In this document: piece after piece, positions 36,627 through 47,503 of the stretch
How the letters are laid out: every line of letters begins with the position of its first letter
How positions within the stretch are numbered: the stretch's first letter is position 1
Notes under the pieces: generated by a model
What the model saw: only the letters and a program-made list of their open reading frames with translations
Told to the model about the DNA's origin: nothing
The model's database searches: none
Position numbers and translations under genes: made by a program
DNA from: Gonocerus acuteangulatus
Lineage: Eukaryota; Arthropoda; Insecta; Hemiptera; Coreidae
Reading direction: 5' to 3'
Assembly (NCBI GenBank): GCA_946811695.1
Contig: OX328126.1
Coordinates: 87,090,924-87,154,923, forward strand
DNA: 64,000 nucleotides

Positions 36627-36840
36627 TTTTGTTCTTCAAGGATGTTAGGCATCTTGGTAATGTTTCAAGAACCGAAGGTAGAATACGTGACAAACAGTCT
36701 TGACCTGAGTCACTATCATGGTCATTAGGCACTACATCTTGACCTGAGTCACCATCATGGTCATTAGGCACTACATCTTGACCTGAGTCACTATCATGGT
36801 CATTAGGCACTACATCTTCATTACTTAGATTACTATTCAT
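36627..36840 (-). CDS. Unrecognised acidic repeat frame (three 13-residue repeats)
   Basis: A minus-strand ATG at 36840 opens a frame of MNSNLSNED followed by three copies of VVPNDHDSDSGQD (39-bp units at 36697-36815), then CLSRILPSVLETLPRCLTSL. The SINE inserted at its 3' side; without it the frame would end four codons further on (LKN-KMFA-stop). The in-frame TGA just upstream of the ATG shows the start is not an internal exon continuation. Whether it is transcribed is unknown; a minisatellite that happens to be in frame is the main alternative. Confidence 0.25.
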
Positions 36841-36863
36841 ACCCGATGGCCTCCCATCTCAAC

Positions 36864-37113
36864 TTTTGTTCCTCGTCCAGTTCTAATAGAGCTCTTTTGT
36901 TCCTCGTCCAGTTCTAATAGAGCTCTTTTGTTCCTCGTCCAGTTCTAATAGAGCTCTTTTGTTCCTCGTCCAGTTCTAATAGAGCTCTTTTGTTCCTTGT
37001 CCAGTTCTAAAAGAGCTCTTTTGTTCCTCGTCCAGTTCTAAAAGAGCTCTTTTGTCCCTCGTCCAGTTCTAATAGAGCTCTTTTGTTCCTCGTCCAGTTC
37101 TAATAGAGCTCTC
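36864..37113. repeat. 8-copy 31-bp tandem array
   Basis: Units of TTTTGTTCCTCGTCCAGTTC then TAATAGAGCTC, with a TAAAAGAG variant in two consecutive copies. The 31-bp period breaks all frames. Confidence 0.95.
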
Positions 37114-37412
37114 GGGATGCCTTCTAATTTAATTCTTTCAGTCTTGTGAAAATAATTCGCATAAACAAAAACACAAATTATTGAAAAAAGTTTTTATTAA
37201 TAACAAAAAATTATATAGTGATGTCACCAGACCGTTATTAAAAGCAATCAATACATTAAGCAATAAAAACTTCATTGAATTTAATGAAAAATAAAAATAA
37301 AAGGTACTGACATTTTATAACACCAACGCTCGCACTTTTGACCACCATTTTCTGTCGTATTCGGTTTTTGCGACGTCTCTTGAACCGTGAGCGGTGAGAT
37401 CGTGTTATTTAC

Positions 37413-37595
37413 CTCCGCTGGCGGGGGTACGAACCATTCATATACGGCAGGCTCTGCTTTAGGGATGTGGCAGATTCTTCCGTCTCCATTAAGGTTTGTT
37501 GGCTCTGATAAGGGCCGTTTGAAGTTTGGGTTTGATGGCCCTGAGGAGGGCCGTTAACACCCGTTTCCATAATAAGTTAACCTTCTAGCAAGACA
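37413..37595 (-). CDS. First coding exon of an unidentified host gene
   Basis: On the minus strand a good acceptor (CCTATTGTTTTCAG) precedes 25 nt of 5' UTR and an ATG at 37570. The frame stays open for 52 codons plus two bases and stops at a donor, CAGCGGAG|GTAAAT (intron begins at 37412). The peptide starts METGVNGPPQGHQTQTSNGP and ends SLPYMNGSYPRQR. It is rich in Gln, Ser, Thr and Pro, so it is probably a disordered N-terminus. GC content is clearly higher than in the neighbouring DNA and third positions are often G or C, as expected of real coding sequence. An upstream non-coding exon is implied by the acceptor. Later exons should lie at lower coordinates or outside the window; I found none with confidence. 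I do not recognise the protein. Confidence 0.65.
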
Positions 37596-38309
37596 CTGAA
37601 AACAATAGGAATTTGGATTTTTTTTCTTGAAATAAATAACAGGCAAATTCCTTGCAGATAAATTATGACACCTGCAAACCCAACTAATAGGTGGAGTAGT
37701 AGATGCGTGCTCTTTCTCCTAGATATAGCCCTTTTTTAGACTTTTCTAGTCTGCTTATTACCATTCAATGGTCGACTCAACTCTCGTTATTTTGCTTTCT
37801 ACAGTTATCCATCACTGTCTGATCAGCTGTTACTCAAGCCTAAGAAGACTGCTTGTCTCTCTCCTACCTGATCAGCTGTTGCACAAGTCGGAGCAGACTG
37901 TTTGTCCTTCTCTTGTATTCACATAGATCTTTCTATGGAAGCATAATTGGCAAGTTATTAGTAAGCTTCATTCGCTACATCTATTTAGTGACAGGCGCAG
38001 GAAACTTCGTGTCGGTTTGGTTTTAGATTATTATCAGGCTTAAATGTATCCTCCTTTTCTTTCTATTTCTCATTTTACGACCATCACTAATAAATAGTTG
38101 ATTGGCAACGTACCGTTCCTCTGGTGGGGACAATAACTGAATATTCGAGGCTCTTCTGGTTGCCGCAAAGAGATTGATAAATTTGTGGAGTTACAAAAAA
38201 AAAAAAATAATGTCTCCCACCGAGATGGTGGGTATAAGTCAATAAGAATGGTTTGGACCTTTCTCCAAATCCAACGCCAAGTGGCGCTGATACCGTAGGG
38301 CACTTGAGA
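37596..38309. other. Presumed intron/upstream DNA of the minus-strand gene
   Basis: It contains a loose direct repeat (CTGATCAGCTGTT at about 37819 and 37869). The overlapping minus-strand frames at 38070-38353 share a poly-A stretch and look accidental. Confidence 0.4.
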
Positions 38310-38690
38310 TGTCGTAATGTACATTTACATGAGAGCGTCTTGAGGACCCTCATAAGTGGCGTTCACGTCGTAGTGCAGGTGATGTTGTAATGTACTTCTT
38401 CATGATAGCTTCTTGATGGCCCTCAGAAGTGCCGTTCATTCCTTATGCAAGGTGATGTCGTAATTTACTCCTTTCCGATAGCATCTTGACGGCACTTATA
38501 AAGAGCGTTCACACCTATTGCAGGTGATGTGTTGTAATGTACTCCTTCAAGATTGCATCATGACGGACCTCAGAAGTGCCGTAGGGGAGGTGATGTTTCG
38601 TAATATACTTCTTCACGGTAGCATCTTGATGGCCCTCATAAGTGGCGTTGGCACCGTAGGTCAGGTGATGAGTCATAATGTACCCTTTCA
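38310..38690. repeat. Degenerate ~70-bp tandem repeats, about five copies
   Basis: Repeated order: GATGTCGTAATGTACT, then ATAGCATCTTGATGGCCCTC, then AGTGGCGTTCACACCGTAG and CAGGTGATG. Unit length ranges from about 65 to 75 bp with substantial divergence, so this array is older than the others. Confidence 0.8.
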
Positions 38691-39029
38691 CAATCTTAAT
38701 TTAAGAATTTAATTTGGATTTTGATAGATATTTCATTCATTATGGTCGTTCTATTAAGTTAGTCATCATCAAAAATTGTATTCATCATATAACATGACGG
38801 AACCTTAAACCTCATAAAGTTTCAAGAGTGTACATCATCAAATTACAGAAAAAAAACTAATAACAAGTTGATTTTAATGGTATCAAGTTACTATAGGAAG
38901 CTCTTGTTCGAAAAAAAAATATTATTACTTAAAATTTTTATGATTTTTTTTTTGGGGGGGGGGGCGAGAAATCAAATTCAGTATTAATTTTCACTTAATA
39001 AGAATGTTTATTAATATTTTTCTTTTCAG

Positions 39030-39375
39030 GATTTAATTAAAGTTCTTTTTTCAGCCTGGCGCCAGTTTCCTTACTGGCGAAAATTACGCAAACAATCGAT
39101 TCTAAAGGAGTTACGTACGAGATAATTGGTATCAAAAGAGAATTGAACGATCTCTATTGTGTTACGAAAACAATTCTGAACGATGAATCGTGGATTATGT
39201 AACCATTTCAATTTTATGGATTCCTCTCCTCCCGGCTAATTCTTCAATTAATCTATCGAACGTATAGGATCGAGTTCCAATATCGATAAATACTCCACAG
39301 CTGCTTGTTCTCCAGTAGTTACTCTGTCTGCATCTTGGACTCCTTACTCGTATTTCCTCGTCTAAAGGTTATTTC
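39030..39375. other. Multi-frame open, GC-raised block (possible exon)
   Basis: Plus strand: after TTCTTTTTTCAG a frame reads LAPVSLLAKITQTIDSKGVT and continues to a stop at about 39201 (about 48 codons). Minus strand: after ACCTTTAG a frame of nearly 60 codons includes SSCGVFIDIGTRSYTFDRLI and ends at about 39194, and a further minus frame is open from 39192 to about 39070. The block is richer in GC than its flanks and has no visible repeat. I cannot decide the strand, and none of the peptides is recognised. Confidence 0.3.
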
Positions 39376-39534
39376 TGTTTTGTATTTTTATTAGCCGATG
39401 ATAAAAATAATTAAAATGATTATGTCTTGTTAAAATGGTTAGGGATTGGATAATGTTTTTAAGCTATTTTAGTATAATACTTATTGTAATACATTAGAAA
39501 GGAACATGCTTTAATCACAAACTAACTACATGCT

Positions 39535-39925
39535 TTAATCATCTTCAATAACTTTCGTAATATCTTAATACGAATAAATTCATAATTTATTTGCGAATTT
39601 TATTGTGAATAAACTCGTATTCACAAATTATAATGTGAATAAATTTGTATTCGTATATTTTTATCTGTTTTTTTGTTTTTTTTAATCATTTGATTTTTTG
39701 TGAATATTCACATTTTTTGTGATTATTTACAATTTTTTCCGTGAATTTATTTGTATTCGCAGGAAAATTTGCGAATAAAATTTTATTTGTATTTTTATAT
39801 TTAATATAAGTGAATAAAAATAAATTCGTATTCACACTTACGATTACGAATTTATTTATATTCGTATTTACAAATATATGAAGTACGAATAAATTCGTAT
39901 TTTTATTTATAAATAAAATTATGCC
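39535..39925. repeat. Quasi-palindromic GAATAAATTCGTATTC-type sequence, copy 2
   Basis: Overlapping self-complementary GAATAAATTC and TTCGTATTC words without a fixed period. It finishes at TTATGCCCATCTCTGG, the inverted form of the anchor at 25186. Codon frames through it have no meaning. Confidence 0.6.
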
Positions 39926-39974
39926 CATCTCTGGTAAAGTGTGATATAATTGGTATGTACCTTTACTGCTTATA

Positions 39975-41080
39975 CAGGGTGTCCCAGTATATGTGTACAC
40001 CCCGTTTTCCTCCTAGAGTAGTTGGAATTTCGAAAAGAATCTTGGTAGGTCTTAGTTATGTTGCATGAGGTTACTTTTGAAGGTTTAGTTGACTTTGTAA
40101 CATTCTCCAGTTTTTCTCCAGCGCATCTAACTCTTGATTTTCCAATGGCGACAGGTATTTTTTATGACGAATTGTGATAGAAAATTTCATTTTAAGACTA
40201 ATTTATTCTGAGACATCTTTTGATCCGACGCACTGTTTGCGCGTAAAACGCAAAAAAATTAAAAATATCGCCCTTTTGTAGGCAAATTCCTATTTATCAC
40301 TGAAACCAAGCCTTGTACGTAAAAACACCTCAATGTAAACGTTGTAGCCTATTAATTTTCCTTTCAGGTGACACCAAGGTCAAAGTTGTAGGTTTAGTAT
40401 TTAACGGGATATTATGGATGAAATATATACCTTAAAAGTTTTAAAAAGTAACAATTCAGAAAATCGATATGAATAGACAAAAAAGTAGCTGACATAAACA
40501 ATAAAAAAAAAGTACTTATTTACTTTATGAAAAAAAGTATTTAAAAATTATTATAAAACAGAACAGAATAAATTTATTTTTCCATATGAAATTATTATAT
40601 CATAAAACTAAAAAAAAAAAAAATTGTCTTTGTTTTCATTCATAATACCCCGTTAAATATTTAATCTACAACTTTGATTTTGGTATCATCTGAGAGGAAA
40701 ATTAATAGGCTACAACGTTTACATTGAGGTGTTTTTACGTACAATGCTTGGTTTCAGTGATAAATAGGAATTTGTCTACAAAAGGGCGATATTTTTCAGT
40801 TTTTTGCGTTTCACGCGCAAACGGTGCGTCGGATCAAATGATGTCTCAGAATAAATTAGTCTTAAAATTAAATTTTCTATCAGAATTCGTCATAAAAAAT
40901 ACCTGCCGCCATTGGAAAATCGAGTTAGATGCGCTGGAGAAAAACTGGAGAATGTTACAAAGTCAACTAAACCTTTAAAAGTAACCTCATGCAACATAAC
41001 TAAGACCTACTAAGTTTCATTTCGAAATTCCAACAACTCTAGGAGGAAAAGGGGGTGGACACATATGCTGGGACACCCTG
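39975..41080. mobile_element. 1.1 kb foldback element with ~450-bp arms
   Basis: The element starts CAGGGTGTCCCAGTATATGT and ends with the complement CATATGCTGGGACACCCTG. TA flanks both ends (39973-39974 and 41081-41082). The arms (39975-40425 and 40632-41080) match nearly along their whole length, for example CGTAAAAACACCTCAATGTA against TACATTGAGGTGTTTTTACG, with a spacer of about 200 bp of A-rich sequence. TA duplication and the CAGGGTGTCCCA terminus fit a Tc1/mariner-mobilised MITE. The arms differ by scattered substitutions. Confidence 0.9.
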
Positions 41081-41127
41081 TATATTTGTCTGAGAGCAAA
41101 CAAACTAATATATAGGTATATACGAAG

Positions 41128-41960
41128 ACAGGTATAGTTGGGATTCGGCTAGGAGAAAAACGTCAGACTTTCAAAAAGAAATCTGTATTTTGGACGTTTC
41201 GACTGCAACAATGGCAGCCTTCTTCAGATAAAAAATATATACAACTTATAAGTAAAGAAAATGTACAAGTAGTAAGTAAAAGACAGGAAGAAATGAGCGG
41301 AGTATATATATCAATACAATAAATTTTAACCAATCTTATTTTTAAAAACAATGGAAATACGGTAGTTGGAAAGAAAACAGCATGTAGAACTTGTTAGTAA
41401 AAACAGTACAAAAAAAATTAAACAGTAAAAATAACGCACATTTTTTATGTAGTGAAAAACAAAATCTATTTTATAAGTGAATACAATTTATAACAATTAA
41501 TATATAGATACATACCACTAGAGAATGCCTAGGGGGGAGGGAGGAAGACCTCGAGGACAACTTAGGTAACCATGGTAGAAGTATGAACGACAGCAACAAC
41601 ACCGGTGGTCTTTATAGTTATGAAAAAGGGGTGGGGGGCGGCAAATCGGTGCAGATGAAAGAGGTACAATTGCTGGGTTGTAAAGGCGGGTTGTAAAGGC
41701 GGGTTGTAAAAGGTGTTAAGAGCTTAGGGACACACAAGTAGAGAAATTGTCTGGAGCCTGGGAACAAAGATAAAAAAGGAGGTCAGGACAATTTATGGAA
41801 GACGGAGGAGTAAGCAGGGGAGATGTTTTGTTTGTCGGTTTTGTAATTAATGTTATTGGGGTTTAAGTTAATGTGGACGCATTCGGAAATCTGTCGCTTT
41901 TAGGTATATATTTGTCTGGTCATTGTCATTAGGGAAAGTTCGACCCTTTGGTATGAGTTA
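41128..41960 (-). mobile_element. Penelope-like element fragment with hammerhead-like motif
   Basis: The first 446 bp (41128-41573) are nearly identical to 47399-47842, but the inverted right arm present there is missing. From 41574 the sequence continues into GC-richer DNA containing three GGTTGTAAAGGCGG repeats. Read on the minus strand it holds the hammerhead-like core at 41193-41227 and then the sequence that in Penelope-like elements forms the terminal repeat. The rightward extent to about 41960 is a guess based on GC content. No GIY-YIG or reverse-transcriptase frame was identified. Confidence 0.55.
41193..41227 (-). ncRNA. Minimal hammerhead-ribozyme-like motif (copy a)
   Basis: On the minus strand: CTGAAGA, then A, a GGCTGC/GCAGTC stem II with loop CATTGTT, then GAAACGTC. 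The conserved CUGANGA and GAAA boxes are both present. Stem III is reduced to ACGT, too short to close internally, so such motifs are thought to work as dimers. One unpaired nucleotide sits between the CUGANGA box and stem II. Confidence 0.55.
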
Positions 41961-42328
41961 AATAAAAATATCCTAGCAGTATAGGTAGGTTTGTATCAAC
42001 TTCACCACACTGTACTAATGTGACCCAATTTTACGGTATTTTACTCTTTGCAGGTTAGGGCTGCTAAAACCCACCTGAAACGTAGACTGACCCCAGGGAA
42101 TTTCAGGATCTCACAATCAATAACATTTATAGAAACAGTAAAATGTTTTTGTTTTTCCTTTATTTTAGCGTGGTTCCTCCATCCCTCCATAGGGAGGAAA
42201 CCCGGTTATGACGTTGACCTCATGACGCAATGAATTTTACGAATCAGAACCCATAGATCTGATTAATAACGGTGGTTAAAATTTGTGCGTATGTATATAT
42301 ATATATATACATATATATATATGGGGGG
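41961..42328. repeat. Dispersed repeat fragment and short (TA)n
   Basis: The block CCTCCATAGGGAGGAAACCC followed by TGACGTTGACCTCATGA matches a diverged block at about 160-205. A TA tract (42295-42322) with a central ATAC precedes the next SINE. Confidence 0.5.
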
Positions 42329-42520
42329 TTAGAGCACTGGACTAATGAACTGGAGGCCTGAGTTCAAATCCCGAGCAAGCACTAACGATTTTTTCTTCTT
42401 GTGTCGTCGTTCATGGGCTTAATTCGGCCCCCCTGACCGTCCCTAGGCCAACCCAGCCTTTAATCTAGGCGCACGGTAGTGCGCCAGGCCAAGTTCCGGC
42501 CTCAGCATACTGTGTGTATA
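42329..42520 (+). mobile_element. SINE family B, copy 2
   Basis: Starts at the tRNA-like A-box region (GGTTAGAGCACTGGACT) with B-box GAGTTCAAATCCC. It continues with CCTGACCGTCCCTAGGCC and ACCCAGCC, then diverges from the 36290 copy. Confidence 0.75.
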
Positions 42521-43620
42521 TTACAGGAGGTCTATGAGCCGATTTTTACCCTCTCATAACTTTCAACCAGGTAAAGATAAAGTTATGAAATTTTACACAG
42601 GTATTATACTACTGGATGTGAGTAAAACTGGAAATTTTCATAATTCTACCTCGAATAGTTTCTGAGATACAAGCGATCGAAGATCGGGATTTGTAGGACT
42701 CACTCACTCACTCATCAAAATTATTAGGCACTCCCCATGATGCTAGAGACTTGAAATTTTGCATTAAGATAGATATGAAGACGTCATTAAAGGAAAAAAT
42801 CGAAAAATCCTGAAAAGTTGTGTTTGACTCCGCTTCCGGGGCGGGGGCGTGCCAGTTTTGTACTTCCTTCGGAAACCCGTCATTCCGTCCGAAACCCATG
42901 ATGTGGGGTATCAAATGAATCGTCTCGGTATGAAGAACCTATATTTGATGTTTTAAAAACAATTAGACGCATATAGGCTCGGTAAAAATCTTATACCAGC
43001 TGTCTGTCTGTATGTTTATTCCTCTTCCAAATCCGTACCGTTTGACCGATTATGACCAAACTTGGGGCACAGATGGGTATTGATACGGGGAGAATCATAG
43101 GCTAGGTTAAATTGTCTATCAGCTGTCTGTCTGTCTGTTTGTTTCTTATACAAATACACACCGTTTGACCGATTTTTACCAAACTTGACACACAGGTAGG
43201 CCTTGGTCCGGGGAATGCACTAGGCTAGGTAAAAAAGGTCTTTCAGCTATCTGTCTGTATTTATTCCTTATACAAATTCACACCGTTTGGCCTATTTTGA
43301 CCAAACTTGGCACGCAGGTAGGTCTTGATACGGGAGTGACATATTACCTATGACGTTTTCTACTTTTTGTTCCATCGGAAAGCCATCATTCCTTCTGAAA
43401 CCCATCATGTGGGGTATCAAATGAATCGTCTTGGTAAGGAGAACCTATATTTGATGTTTCAAAAAACATTTCGACGCATCTTAACAAAAACAGTTGTGAC
43501 TTCTTTCTTAAATGTAGTAAATAAAGTCGTAGGGGTTCACTGCATAATATACGTACTTCAAAGCAGATACTAAGTTTTTCAAATCGAGCCATCTAAATTA
43601 CAAAGTTTAGGACTAAAAAC
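42521..43620. repeat. Helitron-like terminal repeats, threefold, with a duplicated block
   Basis: Three tandem ~110-bp units (about 42990-43345) contain CTGTCTGTCTGTTTGTTTC, CACACCGTTTGACCGAT, and ACCAAACTTG-CACACAGGTA, the same words as the candidate Helitron 5' end at 5987. A separate block, CATGATGTGGGGTATCAAAT, is present at about 42896 and again at about 43403. No coding region is supported. Confidence 0.6.
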
Positions 43621-43972
43621 CCAAAATGTATCGTCTTTGTTCTTATATTTTTCTTGAAGGCCTCCTGCACTTTCCCTATTGTAATCTTTATCCTCGGGAT
43701 AAGGTTCCTGTGTTTTACAGTGTAATAGTTTAGTTAAGGAGAGCAATCAATTTGTTCTCTAGAGTAATGTCATCTGGAAGAGCTTCTAACTTTTCTAGTC
43801 TAGTGATTAGATGTATGTAGGTTGATTATTGGTATCAAATATCAAGCAGTAAGGAGAACCTTATGCAGAATCCAAAGACCCTGGTTTTATATGAAGTACA
43901 AAAGCCACTAGGTATGCGGCAACTAAATTCTATTTAATACTTAGAAAAAAGTAATGAGATCCCCAAAAAAAC

Positions 43973-44688
43973 ATAAATGTGAAATAGAGGCCAAGTTCCT
44001 GCCCCCACAAAGAAACACTCCCTTCCTCAAAAATATCCCCTCCTAACCCCCCCCCAAAACACCTAACCATTCTACACTCAAAAAAAGTAGTATGACTTGG
44101 TGTATTAATTCAACCAAAAATATTTGCCAATACAAGAGATGATACAAGAAAGAAATGTCCAAGTTCATTACTTGGAAGACCTCATAGTTACTTACTAAGA
44201 ACAGTAAAGACACTTCAACTGACCTTTAAAAACAACAATAAAAATACTTATATCCAGTTACTAAAATATCACTTTTCTCAACCAGGTATATTCATAAACT
44301 TGGCAATGTTTAGTTTTTCTCTAAAGATAATATTAGCACAAAAAAAACATTGCCAAGTTTAAGAATATCCCTGGTTGAGGAAAGTGATATTTTAGTAACT
44401 GGATATAAGTATTTTTATTGTTGTTTTTAAAGGTCAGTTGAAGTGTCTTTACTGTTCTTAGTAAGTAACTATGAGGTCTTCCAAGTAATGAACTTGGACA
44501 TTTCTTTCTTGTATCATCTCTTGTATTGGCAAATATTTTTGGTTGATTTAATACACCAACTCATACTACTTTTTTGGAGTGTAGAATGGTTAGGCGTTTT
44601 GGGGGGGGGGGGGTTTAGGAGGGGATATTTTTGAGGAAGGGAGTGTTTCTTTGTGGGGGCAGGAACTTGGCCTCTATTTCACATTTAT
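43973..44688. mobile_element. 716-bp near-perfect foldback element
   Basis: The arms (43973-44309 and 44349-44688) are inverted copies of about 337-340 bp with few differences, and the spacer is about 39 bp (44310-44348). For instance AATGTGAAATAGAGGCC... at the left is complemented by GGCCTCTATTTCACATT at the right end. The C-run/G-run (44049-44058 and 44602-44613) differs in length between arms. It has no coding capacity. High arm identity suggests recent formation or gene conversion. Confidence 0.9.
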
Positions 44689-44689
44689 T

Positions 44690-44823
44690 GGCAGTCGAAG
44701 CAGCCAAGGGGAAAATCAGGCGGCCGGAGCGTAGTACTGACCACACTATGTCCCTAGTGTTCCGTATGGTCATGAATCAGATACCTCTATAGTATCTGCC
44801 CCTCGTGGCCTGTTACGGGGCTG

Positions 44824-44828
<5 letters not shown>
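44690..44828 (+). mobile_element. SINE family B, 3' fragment
   Basis: GGCAGTCGAAGCAGCCAAGG through TATAGTATCTGCCCCTCGTG to GGCCTGTTACGGG matches the 3' part of the 36290 copy. The head is missing, and the fragment abuts the foldback element on its left. Confidence 0.8.

Positions 44829-44880
<52 letters not shown>
44828..44880. repeat. (TA)n microsatellite
   Basis: Pure TA tract of about 52 bp. Confidence 0.95.
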
Positions 44881-44884
<4 letters not shown>

Positions 44885-45957
44885 TGCTCTCTCACAGCCT
44901 AAAAAATAGTATTATTTTTATGAAATTAGGTAGAAAAATCTTTTGTCTGATTTGACAGCTCGAGTTCGTTAACCAGCAGAATCCGTCCGTCGGAACATTG
45001 TTTTTGGAGCGAATTTCGCTCGAAAAAATCTTAACGCTTAAGTTTTCGAGTTCATGTGCTTGCAGGTACTCGTTTTATATGTTTCTAAACCTAGGTAAAC
45101 AAATTAAACCATGTTTAATGCTATATCTGTAACCGTTTTTTAAAAAAGTGTAAAAAATGTTATTATAACTGATTTTTGGTTTAGTTAGAATAGAGACTTT
45201 GAATCGTGGGATTCAATAGAAATTATTTTCACACGTTTGTAATTTATATAAATTAAGATGTTTACATTTTTTTTTTTTTTGCCATTTTGAATTGGAAGCA
45301 TTCGAAACAAATATTTTATTACAAGACATGAAATGTTTTGGAAGTTTCGTATATATTCGCGATTACCTCGAAAAAGATTGGGGAATCGCAGGTCACTGTT
45401 ACTTACTAAATACTTACTAAATTCTCTAAAAAAAAGGTTCAAAGTTATTTTCGATGTTGCGATCGCAATCAGAATTATATTTCCGTAAAATATGGAATGT
45501 GTTTTTTTAACGGGTTTTTGTCTTTCTTAAACTCGCTATTGAATTTGTTGTTTTCGTTTTAATTTCTGTTTATCAGTAAAATTTTTATTTTAGTAAAATA
45601 AGGCAATAAAATGAGAAACTTATTGTTAATAGTGTTTTGCTAGAGGGAACTTTGATAAGGCAGGGGATTAATTTCCGCTTTGGATACTGCCAGTTTCCTG
45701 TTGTGGTGCTTAAACATTCTTCTCTTTAAGATTTAATTTATATTTTCAACAAAAGATCAACCACTAGCAATAACTGCTTCTACTCCTTTACTAATGGCAC
45801 TACGGATATTCCGTTCTTATCCGTAGTGGCACTACGGATAAGAACGGAACCGCGTTAAAGTTGCGCAGTTCTTGCGAGGACATTTTGTATTTAAATGCAT
45901 AAAACACAAAAATACGATATTCTCATAGCTCAAAATTGACTACTTTATTATTATTTA
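44881..45957. repeat. Dispersed repeat family, copy 3, with a perfect hairpin
   Basis: It shares GTTCGTTAACCAGCAGAATC (about 44961), TTACTAAATTCTCTA (about 45413) and the CTAGAG-TTTGATAA-GGCAG block with copies at 1-600 and 11770-12240. At 45809-45849 a perfect inverted repeat has 20-bp arms TTCCGTTCTTATCCGTAGTG separated by one G. Confidence 0.6.
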
Positions 45958-46245
45958 TGAGAGGGTGAGGTTAGCTCATTGGAGGACCTGAGGTCAAATC
46001 TCGAGAACACAATAAAGGTTTCTGTTTTCTAGTGTCTTCGTTCGTGGGTTTGATTCGGCCTCCCTCACAGTCCCTAGGCAAAGCCAGCTTTTAAATTAAT
46101 TTATCAATGGGTAACTGCAAAGGGGAAAATCAGACGTCGGGGGCATAGTACTGACCACACTATCTCCCTTGAGTGCTGTATGGCTATAATCAGATACCTC
46201 TACAGTATCTGCCCCTCTGTGCTCTCGTGGCCTGTTTCGGACCTG
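45958..46245 (+). mobile_element. SINE family B, copy 4, diverged
   Basis: The head GGTTAGCTCATTGGAGGACC has an internal deletion covering the anticodon region. The body TCCCTAGGCAAAGCCAGC and ACAGTATCTGCCCCTC, then GTGGCCTGTTTCGGAC, match the family. Confidence 0.8.
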
Positions 46246-47386
46246 GCAGGAAGTAGATTGAGGATCATCCATCAACAGTTCCAGTAAAAATATGTACTAG
46301 GACAGATCCTGCAGGATTCCCGTCAGTTGTGCATAGATGCAAGCACTAAATACAGCGCATATAGTGGATTAGGCTATGTAATCTATGAACTTTTAAGAAC
46401 CTGATAAGGACAACCTGGCCTAGATATTATCATTTTTTATAATATTACAGCTGTTTTTGTTTAGAAAGTTAATTAGACATCCTATAAATAGGGCTTGTTA
46501 GTTAGGAAATATCCCAGTATAAGGCCAGCTGTATAATCAGTATATCACATCTAGATATGATAAACCAGCCTAACCTGGATATAATAAACCTACCTTTTGT
46601 GGGATAATTGACGTAAGGTATTTTCCTTTCTTGGCAAAAATAATTGACAAGGTCTAAGGACTTTTTTTTAACCTATTCACTGATTAAGCTCCTTCGAGAA
46701 GAGTATCTGCAGCATTATAATACTCGTCTGAGAATTAATGTACGACCTTCCACATTCCATGCTTATCAGACTGCTGGATGTCTTAGCATTTCCAAGATTT
46801 CATAGATGGCAATGCTTAACATTATAGAAGCAACAAGATTTATTGCACTATTTATGCTTTTTCTTATTTTTGCTTGTGTTCATCATTCTTGAAAACTGTA
46901 ATCACATGTAAAAATGTAAATTTCAATTTATAAGAGATACAAGAATCCATGCCTACTACAGGAAGCTGACAGTGTGCTAAGCAGAAATTTCTCCTTCCGT
47001 CTTCTCAACGTTCACAACTCTTACAAATACGTTTTTCGTTATCTTTCCTTTTTTTTTACTAAAATACTTATTTTACTATTAAATGTAATTAAAAAATGAA
47101 AAAAATTAAAAACGGATGTAGAGACAAAACCCAGTCAAATGACCGAGACCGATTCATCTAAATTTAAGTACCGGTTTCTCCGAAGCACCGTCTCATTGAA
47201 ACTCACCGAGGGACCGTTTTTATAAAACATTTATTAAGCTCTCGGACGGTCACCTCCCACTTACCACGATTTCCCAACCATACTCGAGATATTAACGAAA
47301 GCATATGAAAATCCTAGAAATGGTCATGTCTGTTAAACAGATATATTATTTCTATTCCTTGCTTAACTCAATACGAAACTCAAAAT
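46246..47386. other. No gene seen
   Basis: About 1.1 kb without a recognised repeat, coding frame or structure. Confidence 0.4.
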
Positions 47387-47468
47387 TTAAATGTCAAACG
47401 AAGACAGGTATAGTTGGGATTCGGCTAGGAGAAAAACGTCAGACTTTCAAAAAGAAATCTGTATTTTG

Positions 47469-47503
47469 GACGTTTCGACTGCAACAATGGCAGCCTTCTT
47501 CAG
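47469..47503 (-). ncRNA. Hammerhead-like motif (copy b, left arm)
   Basis: Same core as copy a on the minus strand: CTGAAGA, stem II with one G-U pair, GAAACGTC. It is preceded by TTTTTTAG, which pairs weakly with the CCAAAATA following the core as stem I. Confidence 0.55.

Noticed and set aside
36864..37113. Coding origin for the 31-bp array (one frame gives ALLELDEEQK)
   Set aside because: The 31-bp period shifts the frame at each unit and a stop follows. The gene-like peptide occurs in a single unit only.
39535..39925. Telomere-like or centromeric repeat
   Set aside because: No fixed unit such as TTAGG. The block is non-periodic self-complementary AT sequence.
44443..44634. 63-codon hydrophobic frame as a membrane peptide
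   Set aside because: It lies entirely in the right arm of a foldback element, and the inverted arm has no matching feature.
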